NCBI GenBank assembly: GCA_012270065.1
Contig: JAAXJB010000050.1
Span: 2,316-66,315 of the forward strand
Origin: Rubripirellula sp.
GTDB taxonomy: Bacteria; Planctomycetota; Planctomycetia; Pirellulales; Pirellulaceae
Direction: 5' to 3'
Length of the DNA: 64,000 bases
Every line of letters starts with the position of its first letter. The stretch's first letter is position 1. The translations under genes were made by a program, and so were the position numbers. Below are positions 34,379 to 44,595 of the stretch, piece after piece. Below the pieces are notes generated by a model. That model was not told the DNA's origin and ran no database searches. It saw only the letters and a list, made by a program, of their open reading frames with translations.

Positions 34379-35901
34379 CCTGCTCTCCCACGACGATACC
34401 CTGAAAAGGCTGCCTGCATGATGCCTTCATACGACCAGCTTTCACGCTTGAATGTTTCTACCAGTCGGCCATTCGACATGACCGCAATACGATCACAGAC
34501 ATCCAGCAACTCGTCGAGATCACTGCTGACCATGACGATTGATTTTCCGTCTGCTGCAAGAGCGTCCACAAGCTGGTAGATCCTCTGGCGAGCCGCAACA
34601 TCGATCCCACGCGTCGGCTCGTCCAAAAGAAAAATATCCGCATCATGAACGAGCCACTTGGCCAGCACAATCTTCTGCTGGTTTCCACCACTCAACGTTG
34701 CGATGCGTTGCTGCAAGGTCTCGCAGCGCACATTCAGAGCATCACACTGACTACGGGCTGCGTCAGCTTCCGCCTGTGAACGCACCATGCCAAATGAAGC
34801 GAAACGTTGCCACATCGACACGAGGGTTGTGTTGGTTTGAACTGATGCGGGGAGCAACAGACCATTTTCCTTGCGGTTTTCGGTGACCATTGCGATTCCT
34901 GCGGCAACCGCTTCGGAAGGATGCCGGAAGCACTGCAAGGCATCCCCTTCACCCAGGCAAACACCACCAGCTGTGGCGACATCGGCACCAAAAACGAGCC
35001 TCAGCAGCTCACTTCGCCCCGAACCTACCAGCCCCGCAATCCCAAGCTTCTCACCACGATGCAGTTGAAAACTCACATCTTTGACCAACCCGCCTGTTAA
35101 ACCCTCCACTCGCAGCACCTCAGAACGCTGATCGACGAAACTTGCATGTTCTGCATGCCGATGCACAGCTTGCCCGCTCATGAGCTCGATCATTCTGTCT
35201 GTTGAACAGTCTGCTGCGGCGAAGGTTCCAACACAACAACCATCTCTCAACACAGAAATGCTGTCGGCAAGCATTGCAACCTCATCGAGGCGGTGGCTGA
35301 TGTAGATGATTCCAACCCCATCGCTGCGGAGTCCGCGTAGCCTGTCGAACAAGGTTTCCGATTCGGCCGAACTGAGTGCCGCCGTTGGTTCATCCAGAAT
35401 CAGCAGCCTGCATTTTCGATTCAGAGCAGCTGCAATTTCGACCATCTGTTGTTGACCGACACCCAATGTGTCAACTTCAGCCTCCGGTGAAATGCCGCTA
35501 CGCCCAACACGATCAAGAGCTGCACGAGCCCGCTGACGCAGCACGCCACGCCGAATGACTCCAGCGGTAGCAGGCAAGTCGGCCAGAAACAGATTCTCTG
35601 CGACCGACAGGGTAGGAATCAGATTGAGTTCCTGCTGCACGATCTCGATTCCAACAGCTTCTGCATCGCGTTTACCCGTCGGTGCATAGTCCTCGCCGCA
35701 AAATGCCATTGCCCCCTTGGACATCGCGGTCAATCCTGCAACCATTCGCACGAGCGTACTTTTCCCGGCTCCATTGGCACCGAGCAATGCATGGACTTCA
35801 CCAGCACGAAACGAGAGGCTGCACGCATCAACCGCCTTCGCTGATCCGTAGCTTTTGGTAACGTCTTTCAATTCAAGCAGATTCAACGCCTCCGGATTCA
35901 C
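34375..35901 (-). CDS. rbsA: Sugar ABC transporter ATPase (two-domain)
   Basis: 508 residues, two nucleotide-binding domains as in RbsA/MglA. Domain 1: Walker A GANGAGKST, the signature region GVGQQQMVEIAAAL and Walker B LLILDEPTAAL. Domain 2: degenerate Walker A-like GLVGSGRSELL, the signature LSGGNQQKIVLAKWL and Walker B IFLLDEPTRGID. Start is GTG at 35901, overlapping RbsB by 4 bases (GTGA). Drives uptake of a monosaccharide; ribose is the likely one given ribokinase in the operon. Confidence 0.92.
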   Translation of the reverse strand: MNPEALNLLELKDVTKSYGSAKAVDACSLSFRAGEVHALLGANGAGKSTLVRMVAGLTAMSKGAMAFCGEDYAPTGKRDAEAVGIEIVQQELNLIPTLSVAENLFLADLPATAGVIRRGVLRQRARAALDRVGRSGISPEAEVDTLGVGQQQMVEIAAALNRKCRLLILDEPTAALSSAESETLFDRLRGLRSDGVGIIYISHRLDEVAMLADSISVLRDGCCVGTFAAADCSTDRMIELMSGQAVHRHAEHASFVDQRSEVLRVEGLTGGLVKDVSFQLHRGEKLGIAGLVGSGRSELLRLVFGADVATAGGVCLGEGDALQCFRHPSEAVAAGIAMVTENRKENGLLLPASVQTNTTLVSMWQRFASFGMVRSQAEADAARSQCDALNVRCETLQQRIATLSGGNQQKIVLAKWLVHDADIFLLDEPTRGIDVAARQRIYQLVDALAADGKSIVMVSSDLDELLDVCDRIAVMSNGRLVETFKRESWSYEGIMQAAFSGYRRGRAG

Positions 35902-36875
35902 TGCTGCAACGTCTCTTTCGTGATCAGGTCAACCGGCGTTTCAACGTCGCCAGAAGCAACATCTTCACCATTCAACACCTGTAGCGCGCGTTCAATTCCA
36001 AAGACGGCCAACTGGTCACCGTGCTGATCGGCGGTGGCAAGCACTTTTCCCTCCAGAATTGCCTGCTGGACGGCAGAAATGTTGTCGAAACCAACAATCT
36101 TGACTGCATCGTTCAATCCCGCGCTCTTGACCGCCGCTATCGCTCCCAGGGCCATGCTGTCGTTTGCAGCAAGAATTGCTTTGGCTTGCGGATGCTCGCT
36201 TAACATCGAGGCAGCGATCGTGTTGGCCTTGCTCATTTCCCACTCTGCAGACTGACTGTCTGCAATCCTGATGCCAGCATCATCCATGGCTGCTTGAAAC
36301 CCTTCGCGCCGCTGCTGTCCGTTGAACGAAGTCCGTATGCCTTCGAGGACCAGAACGGTGTCACCTTCATCGAGCTGGCTGGCAAGATAATCACCCACCT
36401 TCTTCGCACCCGCCTTGTTATCCGGGCCGACGAATGGAATCGAAATTCCTTCCTGTTTGAGTACTTCTGCGTCCAGTCGATTGTCGATGTTGACCACCAC
36501 CACGCCTGCGTTGACGGCTTTCCTGAGTGCTGGCACCAGCGCCTTTGAATCTGCTGGTGCAATGACAATCGCATCCACACCGCTGGCAACCATCTCGTCG
36601 ACCAGCGCGACCTGACGACTGAGATCCCGCTCGTCCTTGATTCCGTTCACAATCAGGGAGTAATCTCCTTCACGTTCTTTCTGATGCCCTTCTGCACCAG
36701 CAGCCATGGTGGAAAAAAACTCATTGGCAAGTGATTTCATGATCAATGCAACTCGCGGCTTATCACCGGAAGATTCCCCGCCAGTGCTCCCGGCACGGTC
36801 AACTGAAGAATCTGTCTGCTTACCGCAACCACAGCAAAACAGCACGCAAATCAGGAATGCAAGTCTGTTCATCAT
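35898..36875 (-). CDS. rbsB: Ribose-binding periplasmic lipoprotein
   Basis: 325 residues. The N-terminus is a lipoprotein signal with cysteines at 14, 15 and 17 (LFCCGCGKQ), so the binding protein is tethered. The rest is a type-1 periplasmic binding protein of the RbsB/LacI fold: KPRVALIMKSLANEFFS, AIVIAPADSKALVPAL and MALGAIAAVKSAGL. Substrate assignment to ribose rests on context (ribokinase, nucleoside hydrolase). Starts after AAGGAAGAAAG, 10 bases after the ribokinase stop. Confidence 0.88.
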   Translation of the reverse strand: MMNRLAFLICVLFCCGCGKQTDSSVDRAGSTGGESSGDKPRVALIMKSLANEFFSTMAAGAEGHQKEREGDYSLIVNGIKDERDLSRQVALVDEMVASGVDAIVIAPADSKALVPALRKAVNAGVVVVNIDNRLDAEVLKQEGISIPFVGPDNKAGAKKVGDYLASQLDEGDTVLVLEGIRTSFNGQQRREGFQAAMDDAGIRIADSQSAEWEMSKANTIAASMLSEHPQAKAILAANDSMALGAIAAVKSAGLNDAVKIVGFDNISAVQQAILEGKVLATADQHGDQLAVFGIERALQVLNGEDVASGDVETPVDLITKETLQQ

Positions 36876-36885
36876 CTTTCTTCCT

Positions 36886-37815
36886 TTACTTCAAATGCTT
36901 CATGTCTATTTCAGCACGCTTGGGCAGACTGGGCTGAGCCCCTGTTCGTGATGCAGCCAGAGAACCGGCAGCGTTGCCAAATCGAATTGCAGCCGGCAAT
37001 GAACCTGATTCGACCCAGTGTACAGCCACCGCTCCTGCAAAAGCATCACCTGCAGCGGTGGCATCAACCGAGTCCGTTTCGAATGGCTCAACCAGCGTCG
37101 TACTCATGCCGTCATGAAGCAGGGTACCACTGCTTCCCAGCGTGATCGCGACGGCCCTCGCCCCAAACTGGCGCAGTGTTCTGGCGGCTGTTTCTGCCTG
37201 TTTTGTTGTTTCGACCGGCAGTCCCGTCAACGCAGCGGCCTCTGTTTCGTTGGGACAAATCAGATCGACATCAAACAATTCCTCGGACCAATGATCGGGC
37301 ACCGGTGCCGTATCAAGGATCACCCGTGTCTTGCAGTTTTTGGCAATGCCAATTGCATGCAGCACGCAGTCCATGGGGATTTCCAACTGCAACAGCAAGA
37401 CGTCAGCCTCAGCGATCAACTGCGAGAATTGCTCCACGTCCTGTCTGGTCAAGCATCCATTGGCACCGGGAACAACCACGATCTGATTCTCACCATCTTC
37501 GGCAACGTTGATCAACGCCACCCCGGAAGGGCCCACAGATTCCTGTATCGCATCGACATTGACCTGGTCTTCCTGCAAACCTTGACGCAGCCGCGTCGCG
37601 AAAGCATCCTGACCGAGACGACCAATCATCGAGACTCTGGCACCGGCCCGACTGGCTGCAACAGCCTGGTTTGCGCCCTTTCCACCCGGAATCTCCGAAA
37701 ACGAATCTGCTGTCAGCGTTTGCCCAGGACGGGGAAGTGTCTTGCAGTGCGCAACGAGGTCCATGTTGATGGATCCGAGAACGACAACCGAGGGCGCATT
37801 GGATCTATCAACCAT
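36886..37815 (-). CDS. rbsK: Ribokinase-like PfkB carbohydrate kinase
   Basis: 309 residues from the ATG at 37815 (AGG six bases upstream; a GTG at 37818 is possible). PfkB-family signatures: GGKGANQAVAASRAGARVSM near the N-terminus and DATAAGDAFAGAVA (usually DTTGAGDAF) near the C-terminus, with the catalytic Asp in the latter. It phosphorylates imported or released ribose to ribose-5-phosphate. It shares one base with the nucleoside hydrolase stop (TGATG), so the two are coupled. Confident for a sugar kinase and good for ribokinase given the operon. Confidence 0.9.
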   Translation of the reverse strand: MVDRSNAPSVVVLGSINMDLVAHCKTLPRPGQTLTADSFSEIPGGKGANQAVAASRAGARVSMIGRLGQDAFATRLRQGLQEDQVNVDAIQESVGPSGVALINVAEDGENQIVVVPGANGCLTRQDVEQFSQLIAEADVLLLQLEIPMDCVLHAIGIAKNCKTRVILDTAPVPDHWSEELFDVDLICPNETEAAALTGLPVETTKQAETAARTLRQFGARAVAITLGSSGTLLHDGMSTTLVEPFETDSVDATAAGDAFAGAVAVHWVESGSLPAAIRFGNAAGSLAASRTGAQPSLPKRAEIDMKHLK

Positions 37816-38876
37816 CACTTACCTGCACGCTGCGGTGGCTGACTGGAAAGCAGGACCAAAGCTTCTGTTGCCCGTGACTTCTGACTGTCACGTAAAATCA
37901 GATGCCGGTCACGTCCGTTCTCCTGCGTTTGAAAGGTTGTCAATCCATCTTCGGCAAGACGGACTTGCCCAGCTGGCGACAAGTCAAAGTACCCCTGGTC
38001 CGGTCTCACTGCATGAAGCACGGAGGTAAGATCCCAGGTTGGACGATCATGTGGTGGCGGGTTGTAAAGTATGTAAGCTTCGGAAAGCGGGTGGTGTTCC
38101 ACGTAGTCGTAATCCCGCAGAATGCTCTCGTGCGGATAGGTCAGATTTTTACCGATTTCATAACCACTCCAGATGATTGGCGTGGGCCAGTCCGAAACGA
38201 TGCGTTTGGCTGAAGGAATGTCTTTGATAATGTTATATTCCCTGTGATCGTAAAGATTCCCTTTGTGATCACGAATCTGACGAAACGCGCCGGCCATGAT
38301 CGACAGCAAACGAACTTTCTTCTTCACAAGTTCGACCCCGCTGAGCGGACTGATTTGATCACTTCGGGATTGCAGCAGGTCGCCAAGATTGGTTGAGAAC
38401 CCAACCTGTGCGATCACAACGGACCCATCCTCGGCATTCACCAGCGTCTGACGAAGAACATCAACCGCCACCGGCGCCTGCTTTCCGGAAAGCAGATCAT
38501 GAGGAAACCTCTGTCTGCCTTGATCCTTCACAGTGGCAAGCCCGTTGAACTTCCCCTGTTCTGTGGTGACATCACTTCGACAGACACCAATCGGAATTTC
38601 ACCACGCCCATAAAATGTGTTGACCGCATCGGTGAAGGGAGCCGCCAGCTCGTTATCCTTCGTGATGGTCACCGCCAGCAATTCGCATTCACCTCTCGAC
38701 TGCAGTGCATGAATCATCCCCAGAGCGAGGACATCATCAACGTCATTGCCAATGTCTGTATCAAAAATCAAAGGCACAGGAACCATCGGATCCCGCGCGA
38801 ACAAACTTGATTCCCACGAAAAAGGAATCACAAGAAGTAGCAAAACCCGAAAAGCCGAAGCCGGAATTCCAGTCAT
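37815..38876 (-). CDS. Secreted nucleoside hydrolase (IUNH-type)
   Basis: 353 residues from the ATG at 38876, preceded by AGGAG; the frame extends to a TTG at 38912 but that lacks a ribosome site. A signal peptide occupies about 1-27 (FRVLLLLVIPFSW core). The metal site is IFDTDIGNDVDDVLAL (D39, D41, D47, D48), and the C-terminal HDRPTWDLTSVLHAV carries the catalytic His/Asp. It hydrolyses nucleosides to ribose plus base. Because it is exported, ribose appears outside the cytoplasm, fitting the downstream ribokinase and Rbs ABC transporter. Operon leader gene. Confidence 0.88.
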   Translation of the reverse strand: MTGIPASAFRVLLLLVIPFSWESSLFARDPMVPVPLIFDTDIGNDVDDVLALGMIHALQSRGECELLAVTITKDNELAAPFTDAVNTFYGRGEIPIGVCRSDVTTEQGKFNGLATVKDQGRQRFPHDLLSGKQAPVAVDVLRQTLVNAEDGSVVIAQVGFSTNLGDLLQSRSDQISPLSGVELVKKKVRLLSIMAGAFRQIRDHKGNLYDHREYNIIKDIPSAKRIVSDWPTPIIWSGYEIGKNLTYPHESILRDYDYVEHHPLSEAYILYNPPPHDRPTWDLTSVLHAVRPDQGYFDLSPAGQVRLAEDGLTTFQTQENGRDRHLILRDSQKSRATEALVLLSSQPPQRAGK

Positions 38877-39588
38877 TCGTTTGATCTCCTCTTTATCAAG
38901 TGGCTCGGCCAATGAGCCTGTGCTGTCTATACAAATGAAGGTGAATGGTCAAATACCGTGAATAAGTTGAAAACGCATCAGGATGTCGCGATCATCATTC
39001 CCACAACAACCCTGCTTTCCCACAGCAAACCTGTGCAATGAGCGGAGCAACTCCACGGGGTCATGAACACGTTGCTGAAACTCGGAGCAACAGTATATCC
39101 GATGCCCTTGATCGAGTCGTCAGGCATCAGAAAGGCACGACTGCCACGGGAACAGAGACTCCCTGGCATCAACCAGTACACAAATTTCTTAGACAACGCT
39201 GTCCGATACCCAAGCGTCAAGCTCAACGAAGCATGAAGACGTTACACTGCTGTTCACACATTGCCAGTAACGGAGTTGAATCCGTTTTCACATGTACTCC
39301 GTCGACCTAATCCCTGTTACTTCAGTCTGATACCGCCATGCTGCCTGCAGAGCAAGAGATTGTCGAACCGCTCCCAAGCCGTCAGGCGGGCGCGGTGAAT
39401 CCAGTCGCCCGCAAGCCAGGAAACAAGTCCAGAAACACGGACCGATGAAACAAAAAAGACACCTCACCATCCAGAACAACTTCAGTTCCGGGGCAACGCA
39501 GGACTGGGACAACGCAGGCAATGCTGCAATCCAATCCAAAACCGAACTGCAAGCGTCCTGAGCCAGCACCCTCTCGCCGAGCAACGCC
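38877..39588. other. Divergent intergenic region (nucleoside hydrolase / sialidase-like)
   Basis: 712 bases between divergent genes. A minus frame of 82 codons (38978-39226) lacks a ribosome site and any recognisable domain. A 6-base inverted repeat CGGAGT (39271-39276) / ACTCCG (39296-39301) is present. Promoters for both operons should lie here; none is clear by eye. Confidence 0.35.
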
Positions 39589-41028
39589 ATGACAATTCAC
39601 CAACAAAGCCACCAAATCGAAAAACAGCAGAGGACGCAAAAATGGAAACTGAAGCTGACCATGCTGATGCTTGCCTTTGCACTCCATTGCTTGACACACC
39701 CTCATGCAAGTGGTGAATGCCCCGCCACTTGCGGGCAATCGTCCTGTGCTTCCACCGATGCCAACACAACGAAGTCGCCTGATCAGACGAAAACTGATTC
39801 TGAAAAAAATTCGAAACGCCCCTCTGAATTGAATTTACTTGGCAAAAAAATGCTTGGGGCTACTGAAAAGCAAAGCAGACAGTTGTCACTCGGCGAGACC
39901 GAAGGCGTCCTCAAAATCGCGCCCGTCCACTTGCCGGTCAATCCACCAGGAGACTGCAATCACTTCGGCTGGCCGATTGCAACAGCAACGGGAAATACCA
40001 TCATTGTGATGCACCGCCGAATTCCTGGACATCGAGCCAAGGGGGCCGGGAAACCGAACCCCGCGATGTCTTATGGCGTCGTTCTTCGCAGCAACGATGG
40101 TGGTGAGACATGGTCTGAGCCATACGACTTGCGTGATTGCATGAAACCGGAAGATCGCAATCGGGGTGGAGTCGTGCCACTGTCCCATCGTGCAAAATTC
40201 GACAAGGGAAATGAATCGCCGCTCGGATACAAGGTGCATCTTCATGCAATTGGAACGTCACGCAATGGTACTGTGATCGCAATCAACAACCACGGTGTTT
40301 TCTCCAGCAAGGACGCCGGCAAAAGCTGGCAACACTTTTCCGAAGCACTGCGCGAAGACACTTTCAAACATCCCATCATCAACATCGGTCCTCGCATACT
40401 TGATGATCCTGAACGAGGCCTGCTGGTATTTGGCAACTGGTTTGGTGAAGTTGATCAGTATCATAAATATTCAGAAAAACTTGTTGTCCTGAATTCCCGT
40501 GATGGCGGTGCTTCCTGGAATTCGCAAGAGTACGGGGTCGGTTTCAAGCAGTATGAGCCGGCTGCTATCTATCACGACAATCACTATCGCATTGTCACTC
40601 GTGACCAAAACGAAGTCCGTTCACACCGCCAGTTAAGCTGGCAACCAGACCATCAACCAACGGTGATTGAAACCAACCTGCAGGATCCACGCCTGGTTGA
40701 TACGGTCGACCTGACATACAACCCGACAACGAAAAGAATCGAGATGGTTCGCAGCGAGAGGCACCACATGGAACTGTGGCTATGGAGCATCGCGCCGTCG
40801 GACTGGTCAAATGGGAAATGGCAGCGGGAATGCCGCCTTTTCAAACGCAGCGGCAAGTTCTACTCGGATGCAGACGGTTTTCATCCGGCCGGAGCAGTCA
40901 TCGACCGGGAACGCAACGTTCAGCATATATTTTTCTACAGTGGGCACCCCAATGGTCCGGCAGGAGTCTTCCGCCTGACACGGACACTGGATACATCCAG
41001 GCTTGTGGATTTTCTCAAAAGGCCCTGA
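39589..41028 (+). CDS. Sialidase-like BNR-repeat secreted protein
   Basis: 479 residues. The start is uncertain: ATG at 39589 gives a 24-residue polar lead before the hydrophobic signal (MLMLAFALHCLTHPHA), while ATG at 39661 begins at the signal; neither has a strong ribosome site. After a Lys/Ser-rich spacer, a six-bladed sialidase-type propeller runs from about 105. Asp-box repeats are clear: SNDGGETW (about 168-175), SKDAGKSW (about 240) and SRDGGASW (about 303). It could act as an exo-sialidase or bind sugars. It converges on the large PA14 gene with 66 bases between them. Confidence 0.75.
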   Translation: MTIHQQSHQIEKQQRTQKWKLKLTMLMLAFALHCLTHPHASGECPATCGQSSCASTDANTTKSPDQTKTDSEKNSKRPSELNLLGKKMLGATEKQSRQLSLGETEGVLKIAPVHLPVNPPGDCNHFGWPIATATGNTIIVMHRRIPGHRAKGAGKPNPAMSYGVVLRSNDGGETWSEPYDLRDCMKPEDRNRGGVVPLSHRAKFDKGNESPLGYKVHLHAIGTSRNGTVIAINNHGVFSSKDAGKSWQHFSEALREDTFKHPIINIGPRILDDPERGLLVFGNWFGEVDQYHKYSEKLVVLNSRDGGASWNSQEYGVGFKQYEPAAIYHDNHYRIVTRDQNEVRSHRQLSWQPDHQPTVIETNLQDPRLVDTVDLTYNPTTKRIEMVRSERHHMELWLWSIAPSDWSNGKWQRECRLFKRSGKFYSDADGFHPAGAVIDRERNVQHIFFYSGHPNGPAGVFRLTRTLDTSRLVDFLKRP

Positions 41029-41094
41029 CACGGAATCATCCACTCCTACATCCCAACGGCAAACGGCCATTGAATGAGAAGATGGTGACAGGCC

Positions 41095-44000
41095 CTACGG
41101 CGCTGCAAAGAGGATATTTCTGGGCAGAGGCTGCGGGTCGATGATTCTGCTACGCCACAGAAGTTTCAATTCGGCGCGGGCATCCGGATTGATGTACTCA
41201 ATGCGTATTCGAACCGGGCTTCCCGCACTCAAATCAACAGCAAGGTCAAAATCAGCTTTCCCAAAACCATTGGCATGACAGAGTTTTCCATCAATCCAGA
41301 TTGCAACTCGCTCTGACTTGCCAAGCAAAGTCTGAAACTGGAAACGGTCGGTCACGGGTGGGTGCAGATCGCCAGTCCAGACCACCTTGTAAAATGGCGT
41401 CACCTTATCAGTGTGAGGTTCAGCCCCAAAAGGTTGAAAGTAAGTGGGTGTCTCGATGGTCTCGAAAACAACCTTGCCATTCTGATAATACCTCGCTTTA
41501 AGCCCCTGACCTTCAGAATTCGCCAGTGGCGTGATCACCGGTGCATTCACCTTGCCGCTCTGACGCTTCCAGCCATCCCAACCGGTGATTTCGTAAAGTC
41601 GATTGTGACCCTGATAGGGACTTAACCAGAAGTGCTTTCCGGAGCGCGTCGTTACAACGGTTGCCCCCTGATTGTCATCACCGTGTATCTGGTAAAAACC
41701 ATCATCCAACCCATCGTCGACTCTTCCATCCAGCAAACCTCCGACATAAAGTCCGTCAGGTGTCCAAACCTGAGCCGACTGCTTTGTCTGATCATTCACG
41801 ATTACCGTGCGGTTTGGACCACTGACTGTTTGCATCGGATAATACAGGACACCTTTTCCTGCTTCGCTTGCGATCTTTGACTGGCGTCCCACGGAAAAGA
41901 CCGGCTTCAGATTTGCATTGAACGAGAGCAACCGGGATCCACGCATTCCGGCTTCGGGCCACCGGCCACCTTCATACTGCCCATGCTCGCGGATCATGAT
42001 GCCGGCCTGATACGCAACGGACACTGCATTTTCGGGGCCTACACTGACCCCTCTTACTGAACCATAACCCCAGGAATCGGCGATGATCTCGCCGTTCATT
42101 TCGATCTGGTTCCAATCCCATCGTGGCGCAGTCTTGTCTGGGCCTTCCCAACTGGCGACCGGCAAACGCACAAGTGCCTGGGAGGTGTTGGTCCCCGTCG
42201 CACCAAGGAAGTCACCGCCTGATGTAAAATCACCGGGGTTGTGAAAAGAGAGACCACGTTTGGCATGGGGGTAAAACCGGAACTCTTCTGGCTCGAACTG
42301 ACCATTACCATTCGAGTCGGCCCACGAATAAAGAACTGGTGCTTTTTTCAGATCCTGATAGCCATGGTGTTCGGCAGCGGCCACCCAGGGCTGGGGATAA
42401 CCGTCACGGCCAGAGCCGGCAAACTGGAAAAATGTCCGACCCTGATTGATCACGCGACCAGCGATGGCAACCGGAATGGCTCGCCTTTGCCGTTGGTCAA
42501 GTCTGAGAACTGCCGGGATGACCCGGTGGTACAAAAAGAGCTCACCGTTGCGACGCACTGCCCGAAAAGCAGAAGCATTGGGAAACAGACTGTCGCCGAT
42601 ACGACCGGTTGAGTACGTCTCTTCGATCTTCCAGTTGCCCGTTTCAAAATCAATCCGATACACATTTACCGCACCCTCCGGAGCAATGCCGAAGAAACGC
42701 GAGGGATCATCCGGATCAAACGTCCCGCCAACATAAAATGACATCCCGCCATACCACTCTTTGATGATTGAACCATCTCGATGGACATGCGCGATTCGAC
42801 GCGGCGGGTGACTCGGTTCACCGACAAAAAAACCACCCTGCAGGTCTGCGGCGATGTCGTATATCCCTGCGAATCGCGTTGGATCGTACGGACCATATTC
42901 CCGGGTTTCGCCACCATACGTTTGAACAACTTGAAGCGAAGCATCCAGTCGGCAGACCTTGTTCTGGTTGATTACCGCCCAAAGTTCCCTGCGGCCAGGG
43001 TCAAAGTCGAGCGATGTCACCGTTTCTCCAAGGTCAACAGTCTTCTTGATGCCATCTGGCCCCAGCTGATGGAGGTGCGTTCCTGATGACGCAAACACCA
43101 ATCCTTTCTCACGATTTTCAATTGCAGCGACTGCAGAAACGCCGCTCAGACTGACACTTGCATGTTCCCGGCCAGTGCTCACAGAAAGCCAACGCACCTT
43201 GTTCTGATGCGGATCCGCGGCCACGAGATTCAGGCCGCGCGCATCAATATCCACTGGTGCTTCACGATCAGCCGCAAGCTGCCATTCCGCCTCGACGCGA
43301 CCAGTCTCTTTGTCGAGCCGCCGCAACTTTCCATTTGGATGCAACATGAACACGAATCTGCCACTGGTGGCCGCCTTCGTCATTCGTCCACCTTGGTAAA
43401 ACTGTTCGCGACGCCAGGTGACTTTGGATGTGCGGTCATCAATCTTCAGCAGCATCATCAAGCCCTCGGTCATTGGGGATCCGACGTAGACCCCCGAATC
43501 ATCAACATCAACGATCCCAGCCCCCAAGTGATCCCCCACCCACGAGCGACGTGGTTGCGGATGTTCTCCACCAGGAGGGTTGATCCCGATGGTGGTGATA
43601 TACCGTGCAACAAACCCTGGTGTCGTGATCGACCTCCATTCGTATTCACCTTTGGGCACGGGACGGCCACGATTATCCAACCCGTCCCAGCGAACAGAAC
43701 GTTTGACGGCAGACGCCGACTCACCATTCCAAATTGTTCTCACAAGGTTACCGCTCACCTTGTCAAAAACACCAATGGAAGTCCTCCCCGAATCTGGAAT
43801 TGAAAGTGTGATTTCGCTCTGGTGCCCGGTCGGCGACACTGATTCTCGGCCTGGTTGCCCGCCATGATCGACCAGTTTGATACTCGGAGCCGTGGAATGG
43901 ACCGACACTTCAACATTGTCAATTCCAAAGGGTGGCATGGGCTTTCCACTACCAGCAGCAGCTCCACAAAGGACGGTGAACCTCAGGGACGATGAATTGG

Positions 44001-44595
44001 ATGGATACACAAAATCAACCGGCCACCGGTATGCCTTGGGAAAATGCCCGGTCTTGTCGATTCTGCACTCATGCGCACCACGCAGCGCCTCATTGACCGA
44101 ATCATTGCGTTGCGGCCAAGACTGCTTGAAAGCCGGGTTTGTAGAAAAACTGGTATCAAACGAAAATCGTGGACTCGCTTGACTGTCAAAGAACATCAAC
44201 CTGTGGACAGGTCCGCCAGTTGCTTGCTGCTTCCCCCGCCAATCCCCGAATGTATACAGATCAAATCGAACGCGAACCTGATCGTGGGGATTGGCTGTCA
44301 GATCAAGATTGAAGATCGGTCCCTGATTGAAAGATGCCCACGATGTATCAGCCACGAGAAAACGGCCGAACATTTCTGTTTTTCCATCAAAAATCCGTCC
44401 GGCTGCTGCACCACCTTCCCAACCCGAAAGTGCTTCGGATGCGGTTCTGGCCCCCACACTGACATGATCGAATGACTCTTCATATACAACTTCCCATTCT
44501 CCGTGAGCAGAGCCATCACCTGCCAGCCAAAACAGCAGAGAAACCACGAACGTAGCGCGGGCCTTGCCGGTAAAAGTCCAGCTACTTTTCCTCAT
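41095..44595 (-). CDS. Very large secreted protein: jelly-roll, FlgD-Ig, propeller, PA14
   Basis: 1166 residues from the ATG at 44595 (GGAG upstream), which gives a signal peptide (ATFVVSLLFWLAGDGSA). Order: N-terminal beta-sandwich (about 30-200), a FlgD-type Ig domain with VRWDGLDNRGRPVPKGEYEW (about 230-285), a long propeller-like region with repeated short beta strands (about 310-1000), and a C-terminal PA14-like carbohydrate-binding domain (ending LKLLWRS). No catalytic site recognised; likely surface binding or presentation of polysaccharide. It overlaps the upstream lyase-like gene by 14 bases. Function not assignable. Confidence 0.6.
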   Translation of the reverse strand: MRKSSWTFTGKARATFVVSLLFWLAGDGSAHGEWEVVYEESFDHVSVGARTASEALSGWEGGAAAGRIFDGKTEMFGRFLVADTSWASFNQGPIFNLDLTANPHDQVRVRFDLYTFGDWRGKQQATGGPVHRLMFFDSQASPRFSFDTSFSTNPAFKQSWPQRNDSVNEALRGAHECRIDKTGHFPKAYRWPVDFVYPSNSSSLRFTVLCGAAAGSGKPMPPFGIDNVEVSVHSTAPSIKLVDHGGQPGRESVSPTGHQSEITLSIPDSGRTSIGVFDKVSGNLVRTIWNGESASAVKRSVRWDGLDNRGRPVPKGEYEWRSITTPGFVARYITTIGINPPGGEHPQPRRSWVGDHLGAGIVDVDDSGVYVGSPMTEGLMMLLKIDDRTSKVTWRREQFYQGGRMTKAATSGRFVFMLHPNGKLRRLDKETGRVEAEWQLAADREAPVDIDARGLNLVAADPHQNKVRWLSVSTGREHASVSLSGVSAVAAIENREKGLVFASSGTHLHQLGPDGIKKTVDLGETVTSLDFDPGRRELWAVINQNKVCRLDASLQVVQTYGGETREYGPYDPTRFAGIYDIAADLQGGFFVGEPSHPPRRIAHVHRDGSIIKEWYGGMSFYVGGTFDPDDPSRFFGIAPEGAVNVYRIDFETGNWKIEETYSTGRIGDSLFPNASAFRAVRRNGELFLYHRVIPAVLRLDQRQRRAIPVAIAGRVINQGRTFFQFAGSGRDGYPQPWVAAAEHHGYQDLKKAPVLYSWADSNGNGQFEPEEFRFYPHAKRGLSFHNPGDFTSGGDFLGATGTNTSQALVRLPVASWEGPDKTAPRWDWNQIEMNGEIIADSWGYGSVRGVSVGPENAVSVAYQAGIMIREHGQYEGGRWPEAGMRGSRLLSFNANLKPVFSVGRQSKIASEAGKGVLYYPMQTVSGPNRTVIVNDQTKQSAQVWTPDGLYVGGLLDGRVDDGLDDGFYQIHGDDNQGATVVTTRSGKHFWLSPYQGHNRLYEITGWDGWKRQSGKVNAPVITPLANSEGQGLKARYYQNGKVVFETIETPTYFQPFGAEPHTDKVTPFYKVVWTGDLHPPVTDRFQFQTLLGKSERVAIWIDGKLCHANGFGKADFDLAVDLSAGSPVRIRIEYINPDARAELKLLWRSRIIDPQPLPRNILFAAP

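Noticed and set aside
38978-39226. 82-codon minus frame in the nucleoside hydrolase/sialidase gap
   Set aside because: No start site signal or domain; composition does not resemble a protein.
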